Position numbers and translations under genes: made by a program
Source of the DNA: CAZENU01 sp965222125
Lineage (GTDB): Bacteria; Chloroflexota; Dehalococcoidia; Lucifugimonadales; CAZENU01
Length of the DNA stretch: 64,000 bases
NCBI GenBank assembly: GCA_965222125.1
Contig: CBDCTC010000003.1
Coordinates: 1-64,000 of the forward strand
Direction of reading: 5' to 3'
The notes under the pieces: generated by a model
Seen by the model: only the letters and a program-made list of their open reading frames with translations
Database searches by the model: none
Told to the model about the DNA's origin: nothing
Shown: in pieces, positions 58,172-64,000 of the stretch
Position numbering within the stretch: position 1 is the first letter of the stretch
Layout: the number at the start of each line of letters is the position of its first letter

Positions 58172-58834
58172 CTACTCGCTCGGCTCCTCGTCCAGCTTCG
58201 AGAACCTGTCCAGGTCCTGGCCCTCGGCGTCTCCCGGCATGGCCGAACCCGCCGCCAGCGCCTCCACCCAGGCCACCAGCTGCCACTCGGGCATTGCGCC
58301 GACCCACCTCCGCTCCACGATGCCGTCCCTGCCGACGAAGAAGGTCACGGGCAGGCCGATGACGCCGTAGTCGACGGTAATCGTGCCGGACGGGTCGGGC
58401 CCGTTGGGGTACGTCACCGCGAACTCCGACAGATGGCTCCTGGCCGCCTCTTTCGAGTCCTGCAGGTTCACGCCGACGAAGGTCACGCCCTGGTTCCGAT
58501 AGATCTTCCAGGCCCGCTCCAGGCCCGGGGCCTCGTCGCGGCACGGTGTGCACCACGACGCCCAGAAGTTCAGCACGACGGGGGTCCCCTCGAGCTGCGA
58601 CAGCGTGAACGCTTCGCCATCGAACAGTTGGACAGTGAAGTCCTTCGCGGGCTGCCCGACCACCGTGGCTCCGCTCAGTCCGGTGACGGCGCTCCTGTTC
58701 GACAGTCCCCACGCCATCAGCCCGACAAACGCCACGATCAGCAGCGCGGGAACTCCGAAGACCGCCAGCCGCAGACCGGCGGACATCCCGGCGCCGGTCG
58801 AATCGTGCTGGTCTCCGGCGGACGTGCTAGGCAT
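58172..58834 (-). CDS. TlpA/ResA-like membrane-anchored thioredoxin
   Basis: 220 residues. N-terminal anchor (about 20-44) then a thioredoxin fold with WCTPC (C95, C98), NFWASW, FVGVNLQD and the cis-Pro in GLPVTFFV. AhpC/TSA-like proteins of this kind reduce disulfides outside the membrane, often for cytochrome c maturation. It overlaps the end of the sortase gene by eight bases. An acidic tail follows residue 200. Confidence 0.9.
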   Translation of the reverse strand: MPSTSAGDQHDSTGAGMSAGLRLAVFGVPALLIVAFVGLMAWGLSNRSAVTGLSGATVVGQPAKDFTVQLFDGEAFTLSQLEGTPVVLNFWASWCTPCRDEAPGLERAWKIYRNQGVTFVGVNLQDSKEAARSHLSEFAVTYPNGPDPSGTITVDYGVIGLPVTFFVGRDGIVERRWVGAMPEWQLVAWVEALAAGSAMPGDAEGQDLDRFSKLDEEPSE

Positions 58835-60065
58835 CCCTTATGCCGACCAGCGCGGCCGTTACGAGCAGCCGGTGGTCGTAGTAGAAGCGCGGCGTGCACG
58901 TCACGAGGGTGATGTCGTGGCTGCCGGTGTCGGCGAGCGCGATATCGTCCTCGTACACGACCTCGGTCACGTACACCTGGTAGGCGTAGTGGCGGTCGGC
59001 GGTCTCCAGGAAGATGAATATCGGAGAGTCGACGGCGAGCTTCGGTAACTCCGGAAGCCGGGCGAAGACGTTGCCCTCGCCCCTTAGTGGGCTCTCGAGA
59101 TGGCCGAAGTACCAGCCCTGACCCGCGGCGCCGGCCTTCGCGGTCCTGGGGATATGGCCGACGACCCTCTTCGGCGTCTCCCATGCCAGGCTGTCTCCGA
59201 GCTTCATGATCCTCAGCTCGTTGACCACAGCGTCTACTTCGATGGCGGGTATCCGGATCCGGGTGGCCAGCGCGCCGCCGTAAGCGAGGTCCTCGGGCGT
59301 CGGTGCCGAGTATGTGGAGACCTCCGCGATCGAAGCCTCTATCGCGGCCAACCGGGGGTCCGGCTCGGCGGGCCGTGCGACGCTGCTCGACGCCGGCCCG
59401 GTATCGGACGCAGTGTATTGAAGCGGGTCTGCCGTCGCGGAGACGGACGGCGCCCTTGAGACCGCGGCGGATGTGGCCGGAGTCCCCGAGGACGCGGGGA
59501 CGCGCGGCACAGCCGTTGCGACAACCGCGGCCGTTCCGCCGGGTCGGGAGGTCCCGTCGGGGACTTCGGTGTCGCCGAAGTTCTCCGCGCCGGTCCCGGC
59601 CCCGATCTGGCTGGGCCCGGAGGCCGCAACCGCAGCGCTGCCCGACGACGGCCCCGCGGTCGGCCGCTCGGTGGCGGCAGCTTGCGTCCCTGACGCTGAC
59701 GGCGCGTTGGCCGCGGGGTTGCCTGCGGCGGCTCCCGCCGACGCGCTCACGACCGTTGCCACACCTTGGGGCGCGCCAGTGGACTGCGGGGCGTCTACGG
59801 CGGACGTGGACGGCGGCGTCGGTATCGACGCCCCGGAGGCGGGCGTCGTCAGACCGTAGCCTTCTCCGGCGAACTGCGGACGCTCCGCCTCGAAGCTGAG
59901 GTCGTCGAGGGTCGAGCGGGCGAACCTGCCGTACAGGTAGTAGCCGCTCGTTGCCGCGAGCACTACGACGCCCACGACGAGCAGCACGACGCCGACCGCG
60001 GCGCGCGCGCCGCGCCTGCCCGCCGGACCGTCACACGAATCTGTTCGAATCGTCTCCGTTACCAT
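58827..60065 (-). CDS. Sortase with a long Ala/Ser/Thr/Pro linker
   Basis: 412 residues. N-terminal membrane anchor (about 22-47), then a low-complexity linker of about 180 residues rich in Ala, Ser, Thr, Gly and Pro (about 65-250), then the sortase domain. Catalytic His in WYFGHLES, Cys390 in LVTCTP and Arg393 or 399 in RFYYDHRLLV. Sortases join surface proteins to cell-wall or other acceptors; no LPxTG-type substrate is seen nearby. The linker could span a periplasm-like layer or S-layer. The stop overlaps the thioredoxin gene. Confidence 0.88.
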   Translation of the reverse strand: MVTETIRTDSCDGPAGRRGARAAVGVVLLVVGVVVLAATSGYYLYGRFARSTLDDLSFEAERPQFAGEGYGLTTPASGASIPTPPSTSAVDAPQSTGAPQGVATVVSASAGAAAGNPAANAPSASGTQAAATERPTAGPSSGSAAVAASGPSQIGAGTGAENFGDTEVPDGTSRPGGTAAVVATAVPRVPASSGTPATSAAVSRAPSVSATADPLQYTASDTGPASSSVARPAEPDPRLAAIEASIAEVSTYSAPTPEDLAYGGALATRIRIPAIEVDAVVNELRIMKLGDSLAWETPKRVVGHIPRTAKAGAAGQGWYFGHLESPLRGEGNVFARLPELPKLAVDSPIFIFLETADRHYAYQVYVTEVVYEDDIALADTGSHDITLVTCTPRFYYDHRLLVTAALVGIRDA

Positions 60066-60176
60066 CCAGGTGGTCCGCCATTGGAGATTCCGGCTTCGTC
60101 GCAGTCCCGCACTGGATATTATACGCCCAGCCGTCGCCGGCCGGCCTTGGGCCGCGTCCAGGCGCAGCGCGGAGGC

Positions 60177-61643
60177 TCAGCCGAGGGCCGGAAACCGCGT
60201 GTGCCAGTCGGTCGCGCGCTCGTAGGCGTAAGCGGCGCGCAGCAGCGTCGGCTCACCCAGATGGGCCCCCATGAGCTGCAGGCCGACGGGCAGTCCTTCG
60301 ACCATCCCTGCCTGCACGGAGATGGCGGGGATTCCGGCGATGTTCGCCGGCTGGGTGAAGATGTCGTTCAGGTACATCTGGACAGGGTCGTCCATCTTCT
60401 CGCCGAGCCTGAACGCGACCGACGGCGCCGTCGGCGACGCCAGGACGTCGAACCGTCTGAACGCCTCGTCGAACTCGCGGCGGATCAACGTCCGGGTCTT
60501 CTGGGCCTTGAGATAGTACGCGTCGTAGTATCCGGCGGAAAGCGCGTATGTCCCAAGCATGATCCGCCGCTTCACCTCCGGCCCGAACCCCTCCTGGCGG
60601 GTCTTCTCCAGAGCGTCCCACATGTTCGCGGCGTCGCCCGCCGAGTACCCGTACTTCACCCCGTCGTATCGGGCCAGGTTGGCCGAGGCCTCCGAGGGCG
60701 CGATGATGTAGTAGACCGCCATCGCGTACGACGAGTGGGGCAGCGAAGTCTCCTCGACCTCGGCGCCCAGGTCCGCGAGCACCTGGACCGCGTCGCGCAC
60801 CGATCGCTCGACGCCCGGATCGATGCCCTCCACGAAGTACTCGCGCGGCACTCCGACTCGGAGACCCTCGATGCCCGCGTCGAGTCCTTCGGTGTAGTCG
60901 GGCGGCTCGACGTCAATGGAAGTCGAGTCCCGGCGGTCGTGGCCCGCGATCGCGTTCAGCACGAGAGCCGCGCCTTCGACCTCTCTGGTGAGGGGCCCTA
61001 TCTGGTCCAGCGAGCTTGCGAAGGCGATCAGACCGTAGCGGCTCACCAGGCCGTACGTGGGTTTCAGCCCCACGACACCGCACAGCGCGGCCGGCTGGCG
61101 TATGCTGCCGCCCGTGTCGGAGCCCAGGGCGAACAGGCACTCCCCGGCGGCGACCGCGGCAGCCGGGCCGCCGCTGCTGCCGCCCGGCACCCGCTCGAGG
61201 TCCCACGGGTTCATCGTAGGATGAAACGCCGAGTTCTCGGTCGAAGAGCCCATCGCGAACTCGTCCAGGTTGCCCTTTCCGATGAGCACCGCTCCCGCGT
61301 CGTACAGCCTGCGGGCGGCCTCGGCGTTGTACGTCGGCACGAAGCGTTCCAGCATCCGAGACGAGCAGGTGGTGGCGATGCCGGCGGTGCACATGTTGTC
61401 CTTCAGGACCATCGGGACGCCGGTCAACGGGCCGCCGTCGCCAGAGGCGATCCTGCCGTCGGCCTCCCGCGCCTGCTCCAGGGCGGTCTCGGCCGTCACC
61501 GTGACGAACGCCGCGACGCTTGCCTCGACGCGGCCGATGCGGTCCAGCACGGCCTCGGTGAGCTCGACGGAGGACACCTCGCGGCCCGCCAGCAGGGATG
61601 AGGCCTGTGGGAGGGTCAGCGAGTCTAGGTCGAGTGAGTTCAT
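60177..61643 (-). CDS. gatA: Aspartyl/glutamyl-tRNA amidotransferase subunit A
   Basis: 488 residues. Amidase signature: GVPMVLKDNMCTAGI (Lys), VPGGSSGGPAAAVAAG (Ser-cisSer-Lys triad) and GSDTGGSIRQPAALCGVVGLKPTYG. These are the GatA hallmarks, including the YGLVSRYGLIAFASSLDQIGP segment. It amidates Glu-tRNA(Gln) or Asp-tRNA(Asn) with GatB and GatC. gatC lies just upstream; gatB is not in the window, as in some other genomes. Confidence 0.96.
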   Translation of the reverse strand: MNSLDLDSLTLPQASSLLAGREVSSVELTEAVLDRIGRVEASVAAFVTVTAETALEQAREADGRIASGDGGPLTGVPMVLKDNMCTAGIATTCSSRMLERFVPTYNAEAARRLYDAGAVLIGKGNLDEFAMGSSTENSAFHPTMNPWDLERVPGGSSGGPAAAVAAGECLFALGSDTGGSIRQPAALCGVVGLKPTYGLVSRYGLIAFASSLDQIGPLTREVEGAALVLNAIAGHDRRDSTSIDVEPPDYTEGLDAGIEGLRVGVPREYFVEGIDPGVERSVRDAVQVLADLGAEVEETSLPHSSYAMAVYYIIAPSEASANLARYDGVKYGYSAGDAANMWDALEKTRQEGFGPEVKRRIMLGTYALSAGYYDAYYLKAQKTRTLIRREFDEAFRRFDVLASPTAPSVAFRLGEKMDDPVQMYLNDIFTQPANIAGIPAISVQAGMVEGLPVGLQLMGAHLGEPTLLRAAYAYERATDWHTRFPALG

Positions 61644-61673
61644 ACGTGGAAATCGCCCCCGGCCGGCGGCGGT

Positions 61674-61970
61674 CTACTCGAGGACGGCCCGCACTCTCAA
61701 GAAGTCGCCCTCACGCCGCGGAGCGTTGGATAGCGCGTCTTCACGGCGTATGGACGCGGCCACCGTGTCGCCGCGCAATACCGTCGCGACGTCGGACGAG
61801 TGGGCCGTCGGCTCGACGTCGTCCGTGTCGAGCTCCTGGAGCGAGTCGAAATGGCGCAGGATGTTTGAGAGCTGGCCGCGCATCAGCTCGATATCGGCTT
61901 CCGTCATGCCGATCCGGGCCAGCCGCGCGATATGGCGGACTTCCTCGCTGTCTAGCCGCTGCTCGGTCAT
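61674..61970 (-). CDS. gatC: Aspartyl/glutamyl-tRNA amidotransferase subunit C
   Basis: 98 residues from ATG 61970 (the longer frame to 62021 is rejected; the upstream part is charged and short). GatC pattern: VRHIARLARIGMTEADIELM (start helix), then RHFDSLQELDTDDVEPTAH and REDALSNAPRREGDFLRVRAVLE. GatC is the small scaffold of GatCAB. It is 30 bases upstream of gatA. Confidence 0.93.
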   Translation of the reverse strand: MTEQRLDSEEVRHIARLARIGMTEADIELMRGQLSNILRHFDSLQELDTDDVEPTAHSSDVATVLRGDTVAASIRREDALSNAPRREGDFLRVRAVLE

Positions 61971-62143
61971 CGTGCGCCCGCCGGCCTCCCCGCGTATCCT
62001 GGAGTGTGGCGAGTGTAGCAAGGCGACTCCCCGCCATCAAGGACGAATCGCGCGCGTACCTGGCGTGCTCCCGCGGGCGGGGTGACTCTGATAGGATGGC
62101 CGTCAACCAACCTGGTCCCGTACAAGTACCGCCGGGAGCTGAG

Positions 62144-63616
62144 ATGAACCGCCTGTACTCGTGGCAAGAGTGCGCAGAGTTCGATGCCCCAACGACCCGG
62201 GAGCTCTACCGTCAGTACGTGAACGGCAGCCAGGTTGACCTGCTCGGTCTGTTCGAGTTCGGCAGGGACCTGGCCGTGAGCGCCGAGGGGATGTACATCA
62301 CCACGGCGAGCGGCCGCAGGGTCTTGGACTTCACCGGCGGCTTCGGCGTACTCAGCCACGGGCACAACCATCCCAGAGTCCTGGCTGCCAGGACCGAGTT
62401 TCAGCGCCAGGCCAGGATGGAGGTGCACAAGAACTTCATCTCTCAGTACGTGGCCGGCCTCAGCCACAACATCGCCCGGCTCCTCCCCGAAGACCTGAAC
62501 ATCTCCTACTTCTGCAACTCCGGAGCGGAGGCGGTTGAGGGAGCGATGAAGCTCGCCCACAAGTTCCACCAGGGGCGGCGCAAGTACGTCCTGCACTCGG
62601 ACATCTCCTTCCACGGCAACCTTCTCGGGGCGGGCAGCATCACCGCGTCGCCGGAGCGTGAATTCCCGTTCCCCAGCATTCCCAACGTCGCCTCCTTCCC
62701 CTACGACTCCATCGAAGGGGTGAGACGCGAGGTCCAGCGGCTGCGCCGCGCCGATGGCGAGAGCGACGTCTGCGCCGTCGTCCTGGAGCCCTTCAGCGCC
62801 AGCAGCATGGTCGCCTGCTCGGACGGCTTCCTGGTCGATCTCCGACGCCTGTGCAGCGACGAGGGCATCGTGCTGATATTCGACGAGGTCTACACAGGCT
62901 GGGCGAAGACGGGCCCTCTCTTCTTCTTCATGAAGTCCGGCGTAGTGCCCGACGTCGTCGCCATGTCCAAGGCCCTGGGCGGCGGCAAGTCCTCCATCTC
63001 GTGCTACACCGCCCGCGAGCCGGTCTTCAGGGCGGCCTACGACAGCGTGTCCGGCGTGACGCTGCACAGCACCACCTATAACGGGTTCGGGGAGGAGTGC
63101 ATCACGGCCATCGAGGCGATCAACATAGTCGTAGACGACGACTACGTCGGTCGGTCGAATCGCATCGGCAGCCGCATCGGCCGCGGCCTGGCGGAGATAA
63201 AGGACCGGCATCCGGATATGGTCCGCGAGGTGAGGGGCGAGGGGGCCCTCTACGGGTTGATCCTGAACACCGAAACGAGCCCGGTCCTGAGGGCCGCGGC
63301 AAACGTGGCGCCCGGAGAGATTTTCGACGACGCGAAGTTCTTCGACAAGCTGATCACGTCGTCGGTGGTGGCCGAGCTTTACCGTACGCACGGCGTGCTG
63401 ACCTTCTTCAGGTCGAACCGCGAGATCGTCTTGGTCGTCTCTCCCGCTCTCATAGCGACGGACGGCGAGCTCGACCACTTCCTCGATGCACTGGACAAGA
63501 CCCTGGCCGTCGGCAAGCTCAGCCTGGTCGCTCGATTTGCCAGGGACTACCTGTCCAGGAAGGCCTCCGGATCGCAGCTCGCCGAGCCCGTGCGGAAGCT
63601 CATTGGCCACGGGTGA
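62144..63616 (+). CDS. Class III PLP-dependent aminotransferase
   Basis: 490 residues from ATG 62144, preceded by GGGAG; ATG 62096 is an alternative 16 codons upstream. The fold type I pattern is clear: FNFTGGFGVLSHGHNHP-like DFTGGFG, YFCNSGAEAVEGAMKLAHKF, FDEVYTGWAKTG and PLP-Lys in AMSKALGGGKSSISCY. Resembles ornithine/acetylornithine or 2,2-dialkylglycine-type enzymes; the SITASPEREFPFPSIPNV segment and long C terminus are not specific. The substrate is unknown. The glpD-like gene follows as GTGA overlap. Confidence 0.87.
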   Translation: MNRLYSWQECAEFDAPTTRELYRQYVNGSQVDLLGLFEFGRDLAVSAEGMYITTASGRRVLDFTGGFGVLSHGHNHPRVLAARTEFQRQARMEVHKNFISQYVAGLSHNIARLLPEDLNISYFCNSGAEAVEGAMKLAHKFHQGRRKYVLHSDISFHGNLLGAGSITASPEREFPFPSIPNVASFPYDSIEGVRREVQRLRRADGESDVCAVVLEPFSASSMVACSDGFLVDLRRLCSDEGIVLIFDEVYTGWAKTGPLFFFMKSGVVPDVVAMSKALGGGKSSISCYTAREPVFRAAYDSVSGVTLHSTTYNGFGEECITAIEAINIVVDDDYVGRSNRIGSRIGRGLAEIKDRHPDMVREVRGEGALYGLILNTETSPVLRAAANVAPGEIFDDAKFFDKLITSSVVAELYRTHGVLTFFRSNREIVLVVSPALIATDGELDHFLDALDKTLAVGKLSLVARFARDYLSRKASGSQLAEPVRKLIGHG

Positions 63617-64000
63617 ATGGCCCTTCCGCCGTGGCTGACTTCAGCAGAGGGGCGCGACGCAGTCTGCTCGCCAGGATGTCCTCGGAGCCGCTGGACGTGC
63701 TGGTCCTGGGGGGCGGGATAACCGGCGCATCCATCTTCCGGGACGCCGCGCTGAGGAACATGACGGTCGGCCTCGTGGAGGCCCACGACTACGGTTCGGG
63801 GGCCAGCGGCCGCAGCTCGAAGCTGGTGCACGGCGGCCTGCGCTATCTGCATAACCTCCGTTTTCGCCGCGCCTGGGAGGCTAGCCACGAGCGCAATCTG
63901 CATCTCGATCTGAACGACCGCTTCGTCAAGCCAGTCCCCATCCTCATACCGGCGTATCGCCGGGGCGGCGACGCGCCCGCCAAGGTGAGGGTTGCGATGT
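63613..64000 (+). CDS. Glycerol-3-phosphate dehydrogenase (GlpD/GlpA-like), 5' part
   Basis: Partial, about 129 residues to the window end. GTG start overlaps the previous stop as GTGA. FAD loop VLVLGGGITGASIFRDAALR, then the GlpD-type SGASGRSSKLVHGGLRYL, which is diagnostic of FAD-dependent glycerol-3-phosphate dehydrogenases. The continuation LNDRFVKPVPILIPAYRR fits GlpD. Likely electron acceptor is a quinone. Co-transcription with the aminotransferase suggests a shared catabolic operon. Confidence 0.82.
   Translation, partial: MNGPSAVADFSRGARRSLLARMSSEPLDVLVLGGGITGASIFRDAALRNMTVGLVEAHDYGSGASGRSSKLVHGGLRYLHNLRFRRAWEASHERNLHLDLNDRFVKPVPILIPAYRRGGDAPAKVRVAM

Noticed and set aside
61598..62095. 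Extended N terminus for the class III aminotransferase
   Set aside because: The extension overlaps gatA and gatC and is Arg-rich; ATG 62144 has a ribosome binding site.

Overview
The window is a dense, GC-rich bacterial chromosome segment. It is probably from an uncultivated Chloroflexota lineage of the Dehalococcoidia/SAR202 type. That guess rests on family content (GuaB3, RlmD, MEMO1-like protein, sortase with a low-complexity linker, several FAD and molybdenum oxidoreductases, GH32-like enzymes), on frequent TTG/GTG starts, and on two families of hairpin-rich intergenic repeats. No rRNA is present, so the taxonomy is inference. Single-base indels in the first gene and one in-frame TGA suggest either residual assembly error or real gene decay.

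Layout. 1-2.4 kb: tail of an unidentified gene, a frameshifted secreted/membrane protein, a TPR protein and a GNAT. 2.6-7.6 kb: DNA defence and repair (EndoQ-like PHP nuclease, McrC, McrB). 7.9-11.5 kb: selB, an unknown gene and a NurA-domain nuclease in one tight unit. 11.5-12.97 kb: a HigB toxin and a HigA-ImmA fusion antitoxin with a clear promoter and palindromic operator. 13.1-18.3 kb: a molybdenum hydroxylase operon (FAD, 2Fe-2S and Mo subunits, MoaD-like protein) followed by a DapA-family aldolase. 18.3-20.9 kb: a lower-GC island with an ASCH protein coupled to a 674-residue multidomain GNAT-PIN protein. 21.1-25.5 kb: M16 peptidase and a pseudo-SDR/SDR pair.

26-30 kb: tatA facing an overlapping rlmD-maf-tatB-tatC operon. 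30.2-31.2 kb: an IS30-family element sitting inside a repeat. 31.3-40.4 kb: housekeeping and metabolic genes (lipA, MTHFR-like, etfBA, guaB3, PEBP lipoprotein, MEMO1-like, a GNAT interrupted by UGA) and a divergent carbamoyltransferase. 41.5 kb: tRNA-Ala(CGC). 41.6-45.7 kb: an LRR remnant and an operon likely for methylated amines (homocysteine methyltransferase-like, SoxA/HcnB-like and DAO-family oxidoreductases). 46-50.2 kb: SthA, an NCS2 permease with a kinase-like tail, and UppP. 50.2-54 kb: nucleotidyltransferase plus two carbohydrate-active-like enzymes. 54.4-57.6 kb: SelA-related PLP enzyme, then a lower-GC HD-phosphohydrolase/YwgA-like pair. 57.7-64 kb: small membrane protein, TlpA, sortase, gatCA, a class III aminotransferase and the start of a glpD-like gene.

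The strongest candidates for something undescribed are the ASCH/GNAT-PIN unit, the catalytically dead SDR paired with an intact one, the permease-kinase fusion, the non-canonical carbamoyltransferase and the nested hairpin repeats.
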